From assembly GCA_029978705.1 (NCBI GenBank), contig JAPOIY010000007.1, forward strand, positions 1 to 64,000: a stretch of DNA of 64,000 nucleotides, given 5' to 3'. Both the position numbers and the translations under genes were made by a program. Under the pieces are notes generated by a model that worked only from the letters and a program-made list of their open reading frames with translations, searched no databases and was not told the origin of the DNA. Numbering within the stretch: the first letter of the stretch is position 1; each line of letters opens with the position of its first letter. Shown here in pieces: positions 8,346 to 18,543 of this stretch. The DNA is from Actinomycetota bacterium. Lineage in GTDB: Bacteria; Actinomycetota; Actinomycetes; S36-B12; GCA-2699445.

Positions 8346-10013
8346 ATGAGGCAGCGCGGAACAGCGATCGTTTCCCTCCTGACTGCGGTAACCCTGGCCG
8401 GGTGGGGGGCTGCCGCCGCCCCTGCTTCCGCGGCCACGGTAGATCTCGCGGTCAACGGGACCTTCGACAGCACGACCGACGGGTGGTACCTGTCGAGCTC
8501 CGGGACGTTGTCCTGGATGAGTCCGGGGTTCGCCCGGATTACCAACAGCACCGGCAAGACGACGACGATGACCCTCAACGACAAGGTCAACACCGTCGGG
8601 CAGCCGGTCGCCGGCCAGACCTACTCGGGCGCCGTCCGGGTCCGGACCTCCAACCAGAAGTCGCAGAAGGTCACCTTGCGCATGCAGGAGTGGGTCTTCG
8701 TCAACAGCACCTGGACGATGCTGGGCCAGTCCGCGCGCACGGTGACCCTGTCGGGCACCGCGTGGCAGAACATCGCGACCGGCTACGTCGCCCAGCAGCC
8801 GGGTTCCACCATCGACGTCAACGTGGTCGCCACATCGACGCCGGCGCGCGCCACGATCGACGTCGACGACATCGCGGTGACCACCGTGGTCCCCGACCCG
8901 AACGTTCCTCCCGTGGCGGCGTTCGCGGCGCAGGTGTCGGACCTGTCGGTGGCGGTGGATGCGTCGGGGTCGTCTGATCCGGATGGGTCGGTGGTGTCGT
9001 ATGCGTGGGACTTCGGGGACGGGTCCAGGGGTGCGGGTCGTACGGCGCAGCATGTGTATGCCGCGGCGGGGCAGTTCCCGGTGACGTTGACGGTGACCGA
9101 TGACAAGGGCGCGACGACGTCGGTGACCCAGCAGGTCACGGCCACGGCTCCCGCGATCGTGCCCCCGGCCGGCTGGCACCTCTACTGGTCCGACGAGTTC
9201 GACGGGAGCGCCCTCGACACCAGCCGCTGGACGGCTTACCACAACACCTACGGCGACGGGAACGCCGAACTGGCGTGCCTGACCCCGGGCAACGTGGCAC
9301 AGACCGGCGGTGCGATGACGATCACATCCCGCAAGGAGACCGTGACCTGCCCCAGCGGCAGCGTGCGCCAGTACACCTCCGGGTTCATCGGCTCGCGCGA
9401 GTCCGGTCGCTACTACCCGCTGTACGGCCGCTACGAGATCCGCGCGCGGGTCCCGCACGGCCAGGGCTTGTGGCCGGCCTTCTGGCTGCGGCACCGCAGT
9501 GGGTCCGGCGTGGCCGAGGTCGACGTCATGGAGTACTTCTTCTCCCAGGTCCCCGGGCGGACCACCCAGACGCTGCACTTCCCCAGCACCGTAGGACGCA
9601 ACGTCGCGAAGAAGTCCACCTTCTTCGAGACCCCGGTCCGCGGTACCGGCGGGTGGCACACCTGGGCGGTCGAGATCGAGCCGGTGACCGGCTCGGACGG
9701 GACCAGGGACGTCCGCTTCCGCTTCCTGCTCGACGGCACCCAGACCCTCGAGTACACCAACACCCAGCCGGAGGCCTGGAACGGTGGCGACCCGAACGCG
9801 ACCTGGGACATCGCGGTCAACACGGCGGTGGGCGGCAACTACACCGGGTACCCGGAACAGCAGCTCGGCTGGCTGCCCGGACCCAAGGTGTGCAGCCTCA
9901 CCTACAAGGCGCCGACGAACGGCGACCCGGCGCTGTGTCCGACCGACGGGATCTGGTTCGCCGACCTTCCCGGCCGGTACGACGTGGACTACGTCCGGGT
10001 GTTCACCCGCTGA
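8346..10013 (+). CDS. Secreted GH16 endo-glycanase with carbohydrate-binding and PKD domains
   Basis: A 555-residue exported enzyme. ATG 8346 is chosen for its AAGGAG site at 8335-8340. Order: signal peptide (about 1-29, APASA cleavage region); a CBM4/9-like jelly roll (30-185) with VNGTFDSTTDGW; a PKD domain (189-266) with YAWDFGDGS; a GH16 catalytic domain (280-555). The GH16 signature EVDVME gives Glu391 as nucleophile, Asp393 as helper and Glu396 as acid/base. GH16 enzymes cleave beta-1,3/1,4-glucans, agar or carrageenan; a laminarinase-like role is most likely but unproven. The PKD stretch uses G/T-ending codons unlike its flanks. The gene ends at a strong hairpin shared with the convergent Alg14-like gene. 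Confidence 0.85.
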   Translation: MRQRGTAIVSLLTAVTLAGWGAAAAPASAATVDLAVNGTFDSTTDGWYLSSSGTLSWMSPGFARITNSTGKTTTMTLNDKVNTVGQPVAGQTYSGAVRVRTSNQKSQKVTLRMQEWVFVNSTWTMLGQSARTVTLSGTAWQNIATGYVAQQPGSTIDVNVVATSTPARATIDVDDIAVTTVVPDPNVPPVAAFAAQVSDLSVAVDASGSSDPDGSVVSYAWDFGDGSRGAGRTAQHVYAAAGQFPVTLTVTDDKGATTSVTQQVTATAPAIVPPAGWHLYWSDEFDGSALDTSRWTAYHNTYGDGNAELACLTPGNVAQTGGAMTITSRKETVTCPSGSVRQYTSGFIGSRESGRYYPLYGRYEIRARVPHGQGLWPAFWLRHRSGSGVAEVDVMEYFFSQVPGRTTQTLHFPSTVGRNVAKKSTFFETPVRGTGGWHTWAVEIEPVTGSDGTRDVRFRFLLDGTQTLEYTNTQPEAWNGGDPNATWDIAVNTAVGGNYTGYPEQQLGWLPGPKVCSLTYKAPTNGDPALCPTDGIWFADLPGRYDVDYVRVFTR

Positions 10014-10025
10014 CCCCGTCCACCT

Positions 10026-10059
10026 GGTGTGGGGCCCCTCTCCCCGGGGGCCCCACACC
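10026..10059. terminator. Bidirectional intrinsic terminator
   Basis: Perfect 13-bp arms GGTGTGGGGCCCC and GGGGCCCCACACC with an 8-base loop. It sits between the convergent GH16 gene and the Alg14-like gene and can serve both. Confidence 0.8.
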
Positions 10060-10064
10060 GCTGT

Positions 10065-10514
10065 TCAGATCACCGGACCCACCAACCGCGCGCCCGGGTA
10101 GGTGCGCTCCTGCTCCGGCCACTGCGCCAGGAACGTGTCCGTCGCCGGGTACACCAGACGTCCGGTCAACGTCGCCGTGTCGATGCGGTCCACGACCTCC
10201 AGGTACGCCGTCCGGGCCCCGTATCGGTGGGCCAGCCACAGGTACGGAACTGCGATCCCGGCGCCCGTGCTGAGCACCAGGTCCGGGCGGAAGCCGCGCA
10301 GTACGCGCCGCGCCATGACCGTGTTGCGCAGCAGGTTGGGGACATTCCGGGTCGTGGGCGAGTACCCGAAGAGCACATCTTCGTCCGCCAGGACCGACCG
10401 CGCGTCCACGGAGTCGAAAGTGACCCACCGGCGCACGTGCTGCTGCCACCACGGCCGCAGCGGCATGAGCTGGGCCAGGTGGCCGCCCGACGAGGCGACG
10501 AGCAGGATGCGCAC
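10065..10514 (-). CDS. Alg14/PssD-like membrane subunit of a two-component glycosyltransferase
   Basis: A 149-residue protein opening with ILLVASSGGHLAQLMPL, the hallmark of the PssD/Alg14 family. The glycine loop corresponds to the N-terminal acceptor half of MurG. LVLSTGAGIAVPYLW and RTAYLEVVDRIDTATLTGRL match the family's conserved core. The partner needed for catalysis is an Alg13/PssE-like subunit, which lies on the same strand 8.7 kb away at 825-1388. Start GTG 10514 follows a GGGGGG run six bases upstream. The gene is monocistronic, divergent from mfd and ends at the 10026-10059 hairpin. Confidence 0.8.
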   Translation of the reverse strand: MRILLVASSGGHLAQLMPLRPWWQQHVRRWVTFDSVDARSVLADEDVLFGYSPTTRNVPNLLRNTVMARRVLRGFRPDLVLSTGAGIAVPYLWLAHRYGARTAYLEVVDRIDTATLTGRLVYPATDTFLAQWPEQERTYPGARLVGPVI

Positions 10515-10679
10515 GCGGTACCCCCCGGTGTCGCGCTGTGAGACCAGGCTAGGAGGCCGGCCCGGGCAGCGGGCCAGGTCACCGTGTGCGTCGGGCCACA
10601 CCCGGCCCGGCCGCCGACCCGGTGCGCCGGTGAGACAATGACCGGGCGCCGCCAGGCGTCCCGTCCCCCGGAGGTCCTC

Positions 10680-13600
10680 TTGCCGATCGGCTCGTGGCAG
10701 CAGTCCCTCGCCGCGGAGATCGCCTCCGAGTCCCCGACTCCCATCGTGGTACCCCCGGGTGCCACCGCCCCCGCCGTCGCGGGGCTCGCCGCGGACGGTT
10801 CCGGCCCCCTGCTCGTCGTCGTTCCCGGCACCCGCGACGCCGACCAGATGGTCGCGGAACTGCGGTTCTGGGCGCCCGACCAGCCGGCGGTGTTGTTCCC
10901 CGCCTGGGAGACGCTGCCGCACGAGCGCCTGACGCCGTCCGCCGACGTCGTCGGCCGGCGGCTGGCCGTGATCCGCGCCCTGAGCTCCGGGGCTCCGCCC
11001 GCGATCATCGTCGCGCCCGTCCGGGCGCTCATGCAGCAGGTGCCGGAGGAGCTGGTCGCGGCCGAACCGGTCACGCTCGCCCCCGGCGGCGAAGTGGACC
11101 CCGCGGCGGTGGCCGCGCAACTGGTCGGGTTCGGCTACGAGCGCTGCGACCTCGTCGAACGGCGCGGCCAGTTCGCGGTGCGCGGCGGCATCATCGACGT
11201 ATTCCCTCCCACCGCCGAACATCCCGTGCGCGCGGAGCTGTGGGGCGACACGATCGAGGAACTGCGGTCGTTCGCCGTGACCGACCAGCGCATGGTCGAC
11301 GCGGTGACCGAGCCGTGGGAGCTGCTGCCCGTCCGCGAACTGCTGCTGACCGGCCCCGTCCGGGAACGCGCCCGCGCCCAGGCCGACCGCCATCCCGAGG
11401 TGCGCTCGGAACTGCACCAGATGGGCGAGGGCATCGCGATCCCCGGCATGGAGGCGCTGGCCCCCCTGGTCACCACCGGCATGGTGGCCCTGCCCCACCT
11501 GCTGCCGCCCGGGTCGCGCACGGCGGTCGTGGAGCCGGACCGGTGCGCGGTACGTGCCGACGAGACCCTACGCACCGCCACCGAGTTCGCGGCCGCGGCG
11601 TGGTCGGCGGCGAGCAGCGGAGCCGAGGTGCCGGTGACCGCGGGCGCGGGCGCTCTGGCCGCGTGGCACGACGTGGCGGGGCAGCTGCCCGCCCCGGTGG
11701 CGGTCACCGCGCTGCGGTCGGGCGCCGCGCCGGACCTCGGGCTCGCGCCCGTCGGCCCGTTCACCGGCTCCGCCGAGGCGATCGCCGACATCACCGAACG
11801 GGTCCGGTCCGGATGGCGGGTGGCCGTGGTCGCCCACGGCGCTGGGCCGGGTGACCGCCTCGCCGAGGTGCTGGGGGACCGGGATCTCCCCACGGGCCGC
11901 GACAGCGCCCCCGCACCGGGGGTGGTCACCATCGCCCGCGGCGCCCTCGACACGGGGTTCCAGTGGCCCGACCACCGGCTCGCGGTGTACTCCGACCGCG
12001 ACTTCGCCCGGCGCACCCGCTCGCGCCGGGACGCCGCGCAGCCCAAGATGCCGTCGCGCCGCCGCCGCCAGGTCGACCCGCTGTCCCTGCAGCCCGGCGA
12101 CTTCATCGTCCACGACAAACACGGTGTCGGGAAGTTCGTGGAACTGATCCACCGCGACGTCCGGGGAGCCGACCGCGAGTACCTGGTCGTGGAGTACGCG
12201 CCGAGCCGACGCGGACAGCCCGCCGACCGGCTGTTCATCCCCACCGACCAGCTCGGGGCCGTCAGCCGCTACGTGGGCGGCGAGGAGCCCAAGGTCCACA
12301 AACTCGGCGGGTCGGACTGGGCGCGGGCCAAGGGTCGGGCCCGCAAGGCCGTCAAGGAGATCGCGGCGGAACTCATCCGCCTCTACGCCGCCCGGCAGGC
12401 GGCCCCCGGGCACGCGTTCGGCCCGGACACCCCGTGGCAGCGGGAACTCGAGGACGCCTTCGAGTACACCGAGACCGCCGACCAGATGGCCTGCATCGAC
12501 GAGGTGAAGTCCGACATGGAGAAGCCGGTCCCGATGGACCGGCTCATCTGCGGCGACGTCGGGTACGGCAAGACGGAGATCGCTGTGCGGGCGGCTTTCA
12601 AAGCCGTGCAGGACGGCAAGCAGGTGGCCGTCCTCGTGCCGACCACTCTGCTCGTGCAGCAGCACCTGGCCACATTCACCGAACGTTTCGCCGAGTTCCC
12701 GATCCGGATCGCCGCGCTGAGCCGGTTCCAGTCCGACAAGGAAGCCCGCACCGTCATCGCCGGCCTCGCGGAGGGGACGGTCGACATCGTCATCGGCACC
12801 CACCGCCTGCTCACGTCCCAGGTCCGCTTCAAGGACCTCGGCCTGGTCATCGTCGACGAGGAGCAGCGGTTCGGCGTCGAGCACAAGGAGCACCTGAAAG
12901 CGCTGCGGGCGGACGTCGACATGCTGGCGATGTCGGCGACCCCCATCCCGCGCACCCTCGAGATGGCCGTGACGGGTATCCGCGAGATGTCCACGATCGC
13001 CACCCCGCCCGAGGAGCGCCTCCCCGTGCTGACGTACGTCGGGCCGTACGACGAGAAGCAGATCGCCGCCGCCATCCACCGGGAACTGCTGCGCGACGGG
13101 CAGGTGTTCTTCGTGCACAATCGCGTCGACACGATCGCCCGCACCGCCGCGCGGATCGCCGAACTCGCGCCCGAGGCCCGCGTCGCCGTGGCCCACGGGC
13201 AGATGGCCGAGGCCGAACTCGAGCAGGTCGTCCTCGACTTCTGGGAGGGTCGGGTCGACGTCCTGGTCTGCACGACCATCGTGGAGTCCGGCATCGATAT
13301 CGCCAACGCGAACACCCTGATCGTGGACCGGGCGGACACGTTCGGACTGAGCCAGTTGCACCAGCTGCGCGGCCGGGTGGGCCGCAGTCGCAGCCGGGCC
13401 TACGCCTACTTCCTGCACTCCCCGGACCAGGCGCTGACCGAGACCGCCCACGAGCGTCTGTCCACCATCGCGCAGAACACCGACCTGGGATCCGGGATGC
13501 AGGTGGCCCTCAAGGACCTGGAGATCCGCGGTGCCGGCAACCTGCTCGGCGCCGAGCAGAGCGGGCACATCGCCGACGTCGGCTTCGACCTGTACATCCG

Positions 13601-14123
13601 GATGGTCGGAGAGGCCCTGGCGGCCTTCAAGGGGGAGAAGCCGCCCAGCGACGACGGCGAGATCCGCGTCGACCTTCCCGTGGACGCCCACCTCCCCGAC
13701 GACTACGTGCCCGAACAGCGGCTGCGCCTCGAGGCCTACCGGCGGTTGGCCGAGGCCCGCGACGACGCCGAGATCGACGACCTCACCGCCGAACTCGCCG
13801 ACCGCTACGGACCCCTGCCCGACGAGGCCCAGGCCCTCATCGCCGTGGCGCGTTTCCGGCTCCTGGCCGACCGGGCCGGCCTGGACGAGGTCATCGTGAT
13901 GGGCGACCGCATCCGCTTCCACCCTGTGGAACTGCCCGACTCGCGCCGGGTCCGCGTGACGCGGCTGTACCCCGGCAGTCTGGTCAAACCCGCGGTCCGG
14001 CAACTCCTCGTGCCCGCCCCGAAGGACGGCCGACGCCCGGTCACGGGACCCGATGCGCTGGACTGGGCCACCCGGTTGGTCAAGACTGTGCTCTTGGACG
14101 AGCCTGCGGACGGAGACCGATGA
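10680..14123 (+). CDS. mfd: Transcription-repair coupling factor Mfd
   Basis: A DNA translocase that removes RNA polymerase stalled at lesions and recruits UvrA for nucleotide excision repair. It has UvrB-like N-terminal domains, the RNA-polymerase-interacting module beginning GDFIVHDKHGVGKFVEL, a helicase core with Walker A GDVGYGKTE and a DEEQ box (VDEEQRFG), the arginine-rich motif in QLRGRVGRSRSRAYAYF, and a C-terminal UvrA-blocking domain. TTG 10680 (1147 residues) is preferred: GGAGG ends five bases before it. The upstream ATG 10638 sits inside a GACAAT -10-like hexamer (10634-10639), so the mRNA may begin after it. The stop overlaps the next gene's ATG. Confidence 0.95.
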   Translation: MPIGSWQQSLAAEIASESPTPIVVPPGATAPAVAGLAADGSGPLLVVVPGTRDADQMVAELRFWAPDQPAVLFPAWETLPHERLTPSADVVGRRLAVIRALSSGAPPAIIVAPVRALMQQVPEELVAAEPVTLAPGGEVDPAAVAAQLVGFGYERCDLVERRGQFAVRGGIIDVFPPTAEHPVRAELWGDTIEELRSFAVTDQRMVDAVTEPWELLPVRELLLTGPVRERARAQADRHPEVRSELHQMGEGIAIPGMEALAPLVTTGMVALPHLLPPGSRTAVVEPDRCAVRADETLRTATEFAAAAWSAASSGAEVPVTAGAGALAAWHDVAGQLPAPVAVTALRSGAAPDLGLAPVGPFTGSAEAIADITERVRSGWRVAVVAHGAGPGDRLAEVLGDRDLPTGRDSAPAPGVVTIARGALDTGFQWPDHRLAVYSDRDFARRTRSRRDAAQPKMPSRRRRQVDPLSLQPGDFIVHDKHGVGKFVELIHRDVRGADREYLVVEYAPSRRGQPADRLFIPTDQLGAVSRYVGGEEPKVHKLGGSDWARAKGRARKAVKEIAAELIRLYAARQAAPGHAFGPDTPWQRELEDAFEYTETADQMACIDEVKSDMEKPVPMDRLICGDVGYGKTEIAVRAAFKAVQDGKQVAVLVPTTLLVQQHLATFTERFAEFPIRIAALSRFQSDKEARTVIAGLAEGTVDIVIGTHRLLTSQVRFKDLGLVIVDEEQRFGVEHKEHLKALRADVDMLAMSATPIPRTLEMAVTGIREMSTIATPPEERLPVLTYVGPYDEKQIAAAIHRELLRDGQVFFVHNRVDTIARTAARIAELAPEARVAVAHGQMAEAELEQVVLDFWEGRVDVLVCTTIVESGIDIANANTLIVDRADTFGLSQLHQLRGRVGRSRSRAYAYFLHSPDQALTETAHERLSTIAQNTDLGSGMQVALKDLEIRGAGNLLGAEQSGHIADVGFDLYIRMVGEALAAFKGEKPPSDDGEIRVDLPVDAHLPDDYVPEQRLRLEAYRRLAEARDDAEIDDLTAELADRYGPLPDEAQALIAVARFRLLADRAGLDEVIVMGDRIRFHPVELPDSRRVRVTRLYPGSLVKPAVRQLLVPAPKDGRRPVTGPDALDWATRLVKTVLLDEPADGDR

Positions 14124-14731
14124 AGGTACGAGCGACGGTGGCCAGCCTTGTGCTGCTGGGTGGACTGGCGGCGTGCAGTACGGCCAACCCCGGCGACGCG
14201 GCGGTCGTGGGCGACCAGCGCATCACCGAGAGCACCATCGCCGACCAGATGAGCGCGCTCAACGAGGCGATCGGCCAGCCGGCCGACACCCCGAGTCCCG
14301 AGATGGCCCGCACCCTGGTGTCCTACAACGTCGGCTACGCCCTGATCGGTGAGACCGCGCGGGAACTTGACGTCAAGGTCGCCCCCGCCCAGCTGGACCT
14401 CGTCTACCAGCAGCAACTGCAGCAGGTCGGCGGCGAGGACGCACTGCGACAGGCCGCGGCGCAGCAGGGTGTGCCCCCCGGCAATCTGCGCCGCGACCTC
14501 GAGACCCAGTTGCTGGCCACGGCGATCGTCCAGCGGGTCGCTCCCCAGGCCGACCAGGCCGCCGGCCAGCAGGTCCTGCTGGAGGCCGTGCGATCCGTCG
14601 CGCAGTCCGTGGACGTGTCCGTCGCCCCCAAGTACGGGGTCTGGGACAACGAACAACTGCAGTTGGTGCCCGACCCCGAGCCGGTGTCCCGGCCCGAGCA
14701 GACCGCCGCGCCCGCGCTGCCCATGCCGTGA
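14120..14731 (+). CDS. SurA-N-like lipoprotein (periplasmic chaperone family)
   Basis: A 203-residue lipoprotein. Residues 1-19 end in the lipobox LAAC with the acylated cysteine at 19. The rest is helical and matches the SurA N-terminal fold: VVGDQRITESTIADQM, then VSYNVGYALIGETARELDVKV. No parvulin (PPIase) domain follows, so it would be a holdase-type chaperone. A homologue follows mfd in many actinobacteria. Both ends overlap neighbours by four bases (ATGA-type with mfd, GTGA with mazG), indicating coupled translation. Confidence 0.7.
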   Translation: MKVRATVASLVLLGGLAACSTANPGDAAVVGDQRITESTIADQMSALNEAIGQPADTPSPEMARTLVSYNVGYALIGETARELDVKVAPAQLDLVYQQQLQQVGGEDALRQAAAQQGVPPGNLRRDLETQLLATAIVQRVAPQADQAAGQQVLLEAVRSVAQSVDVSVAPKYGVWDNEQLQLVPDPEPVSRPEQTAAPALPMP

Positions 14732-15399
14732 CGTCCGCCGGCACCCGGGGGGAGGCGGTCGCCGCGCTGGTCGCGGTCATGGACCGGTTGCGCACCGAGT
14801 GCGCGTGGGACGCCCGCCAGACCCACCGCTCCCTCGTGGAGTACCTGTTGGAGGAGACCCACGAGACCATCGAGGCGATCGAGACCGCGGACGCCGACTC
14901 GCTGCGCGAGGAACTGGGCGACCTGCTGCTGCAGGTGGTCTTCCACTCCCGGATCGCCAGCGAGGAGTCCGGGTGGGACCTGGCGGATGTCGCCGCCGAC
15001 ATCACCGAGAAACTGGTCCGCCGGCACCCCCACGTGTTCGGCGCCGACTCCGGCTACGACCACCTGGCCGAGGTGGGCACCACCGACGAGGAGACCCTGA
15101 CCCGCAACTGGGCGACGATCAAGGCCAGCGAGAAGCAGCGCACGTCCGCGGTGCAGGGCATCCCAGCGACGCTGCCCGCCCTCTCGCTGGCCCAGAAGTC
15201 GTGGCGTCGCGCCGCCGAGGCCGGGCTGGCGGTCCCGGCCCCGGCCGGCGCGGACGTTGCCGACGAGGCCGCGCTGGCCGACACCCTGCTCGCCCTGGTC
15301 GTGGCCGCCGAGGCGGCCGGTTGGGATGCCGAAGCGGCGCTGCGCGCCCGGGTGCGGGAACTCCACGACGACATCCGCAGCGCCGAGCAGCCGAAGTAG
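14728..15399 (+). CDS. mazG: Nucleoside triphosphate pyrophosphohydrolase MazG
   Basis: A 223-residue all-alpha NTP pyrophosphohydrolase that hydrolyses NTPs/dNTPs, including damaged ones, to NMP and pyrophosphate. Residues near 20-75 carry the metal-binding EExxE/ExxD pattern: LLEETHETIEAIE, then LREELGDLLLQVVFHS. The NW..IK segment and the later AxxLAxKxxRRAxEAG-like helix are typical of full-length MazG. GTG 14728 overlaps the lipoprotein stop. It is the last gene of the mfd operon; a short dyad at 15416-15430 follows. Confidence 0.88.
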   Translation: MTSAGTRGEAVAALVAVMDRLRTECAWDARQTHRSLVEYLLEETHETIEAIETADADSLREELGDLLLQVVFHSRIASEESGWDLADVAADITEKLVRRHPHVFGADSGYDHLAEVGTTDEETLTRNWATIKASEKQRTSAVQGIPATLPALSLAQKSWRRAAEAGLAVPAPAGADVADEAALADTLLALVVAAEAAGWDAEAALRARVRELHDDIRSAEQPK

Positions 15400-15415
15400 A
15401 CCTCGCGCTGCCGGG

Positions 15416-15430
15416 CTGCGGAAACCGCAG
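15416..15430. promoter_or_regulatory. Perfect dyad between mazG and the DUF885 promoter
   Basis: CTGCGG-AAA-CCGCAG ends one base before the -10 box of the DUF885 gene, within its core promoter. It could end the mfd operon or act as an operator; the stem is too short to be a strong terminator. Confidence 0.35.
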
Positions 15431-15431
15431 G

Positions 15432-15437
15432 TACTGT
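15432..15437 (+). promoter_or_regulatory. -10 box for leaderless DUF885 mRNA
   Basis: TACTGT, six bases before GTG 15444. No Shine-Dalgarno sequence is present, so transcription probably begins at the start codon. Confidence 0.55.
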
Positions 15438-15443
15438 CAGTAG

Positions 15444-17111
15444 GTGCTGGGAACGGGAATCCACAGCCCCGAGGACCGTCGGTTCGTGGGGCTGGCCAGC
15501 GGCGTCCTGGACGACATCCTGGTTCGCGACCCCTGCCACGCCACCACGATCGGGGATCACCGGTTCGACGACAGGTTGCCGGATCTCACCCAGGACGGCG
15601 TGGCCGAGTTCGCCCGTGTCCTCCTGCGTCACCAACAGTTCCTGGACCGCGTCGACGACCGTGCGCTGAGCCGGTTCGCCACCGCCGACCTGCGGATCCT
15701 GCGCCGCGGCGTCGCCCGCCGCCTGTTCGACCTCACGGTGCTGCGGCGCAACGAGTGGGACCCCATGGCCTGGAACCCCTCCGACGCGCTGTACGAGCTG
15801 GCCGCCCGTCCGTACGCTCCCGACGCCGTCCGGGCGCGGGCCCTGGCCCGGCGCCTCGCGGCGGTGCCCGAGTTCCTCGACAACGCCCGCCACACCCTCG
15901 GCGCCATGCCCGCGGTGCACATCCACACGGCCCGCGCCCAACTGGGCCAGGTGGGACGGATGCTGCGGCAGTCCGCGCCCGCGCTGCTCGACCAGCCGGG
16001 CGTCGCGTCGGCGGCCGAGGCGGCCCTCCTGGCGATCGACCGGCACCGCACGTGGCTGCAGTCCCAGTTGCCGCAGTCCATGTCGGTCCCGGCCGCCGTC
16101 GGCCCGGAGATCTACCAGGGGGTGCTGGCCCACCACCTCGGACAGTCCGCCGAGGTGGACGCCGACGTCCTCCTCGCGGCCGCCGAGGACGAGCTCGAGG
16201 ACGTCCTCGACAGTCTCGCCAGCACCGCCGCCAAGGTGGCGCGCGGCACCATGGCCGACCGCTCCGTCATCCCGGACACACTGGCGGCGGTGGGCCGGCG
16301 CGGGCTCCTCGACGACACCACCGTCCTGGCAGCCGCCACTGCCGGACTCCGGGCGGCGACGGACTTCCTGGCCGACCACGGCCTCGTCACGGTGCCCGAC
16401 CTGGACCTGCGGGTCGAGACGATGCCACCGGTGCGGCGGGGCATCAGCGTCGCCTACTGCGACGCGCCGGGCGGCCTGGAACGCGCCGCATTGCCCACCG
16501 TGATCGGCATCGCCCCACCGCCGGACAGTTGGGAGGCGGCCCGGCGGGAGTCCTACTACGGCGAGTACAACCGGCACCTGCTCGCCGATCTGATGGTGCA
16601 CGAAGCCATGCCCGGGCACGCCCTGCAACTGGCCTGCGCCCGCAGCGCTCCGGCGCCCACGGACACCCGCTCCGTCATGCCCAGCGGCCTGTTCATCGAA
16701 GGGTGGGCGGTGTACGCGGAGGAGATGATGGCCGACCGCGGTTTCGCCCCCGCCGCGGGGGGTGCGGGGGAACTGCGGCTGCAGCAGCTGAAGATGAGGC
16801 TGCGCGCGGTCATCAACACCATCCTCGACATCCGCATCCACACCCGGGGGATGACCGAGGCTGAGGCCCGTCGGCTGATGGCCACCAAGGGCTTCCAGGA
16901 AGACGGCGAGATCACCGTCAAGTGGGACCGCGCGCGCCTGACCTGCGGGGAACTGCCCACCTACTACATCGGCTACCGGCAGGTGGCGGCGTTGACGGCG
17001 GACCTCGCGGCCCGCAACCCGACCTGGACCGACCGGCAGGTGCACGACACGGTCCTGTCCCAGGGCTCGGTGCCCCCCGACATCGCCCGCAGCCTGGTCG
17101 GGCTGGAGTAA
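15444..17111 (+). CDS. DUF885 family zinc metallopeptidase-like protein
   Basis: A 555-residue cytoplasmic protein without a signal peptide. Residues 386-392 are HEAMPGH, the signature of DUF885, in which the His/Glu residues are taken to bind zinc and activate water. A downstream helix with FIEGWAVYAEEMM supplies the further Glu ligand, again typical. The family resembles gluzincin peptidases; substrates are mostly unknown. The region after position 470 (TKGFQEDGEITVKWDRAR) is the usual family C-terminal core. It starts at GTG 15444 on a probably leaderless transcript and is separate from the mfd operon and from eno. Confidence 0.8.
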   Translation: MLGTGIHSPEDRRFVGLASGVLDDILVRDPCHATTIGDHRFDDRLPDLTQDGVAEFARVLLRHQQFLDRVDDRALSRFATADLRILRRGVARRLFDLTVLRRNEWDPMAWNPSDALYELAARPYAPDAVRARALARRLAAVPEFLDNARHTLGAMPAVHIHTARAQLGQVGRMLRQSAPALLDQPGVASAAEAALLAIDRHRTWLQSQLPQSMSVPAAVGPEIYQGVLAHHLGQSAEVDADVLLAAAEDELEDVLDSLASTAAKVARGTMADRSVIPDTLAAVGRRGLLDDTTVLAAATAGLRAATDFLADHGLVTVPDLDLRVETMPPVRRGISVAYCDAPGGLERAALPTVIGIAPPPDSWEAARRESYYGEYNRHLLADLMVHEAMPGHALQLACARSAPAPTDTRSVMPSGLFIEGWAVYAEEMMADRGFAPAAGGAGELRLQQLKMRLRAVINTILDIRIHTRGMTEAEARRLMATKGFQEDGEITVKWDRARLTCGELPTYYIGYRQVAALTADLAARNPTWTDRQVHDTVLSQGSVPPDIARSLVGLE

Positions 17112-17143
17112 CAGCGGCCGCCGGACGGCTCCCAGAGCCCCGA

Positions 17144-18454
<1,311 letters not shown>

Positions 18455-18490
18455 CCCCGGCCCCCCACCGGGAACTGCCCCCCGGAAAGA

Positions 18491-18515
18491 CCCGCCGCGA
18501 CGGCTGTCCGGCGGG
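18491..18515 (+). terminator. Possible weak terminator after eno
   Basis: CCCGCCG and CGGCGGG arms with an 11-base loop, 36 bases after the eno stop. No T tract follows, so efficiency is doubtful. Confidence 0.35.
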
Positions 18516-18543
18516 GGCGGTGTCCTGTGCGACGATCTGAGGC

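Noticed and set aside
11568-14003. An 811-codon open frame antisense to mfd
   Set aside because: It mirrors the codon structure of mfd on the other strand and has no motif or ribosome site; a typical GC-rich shadow.
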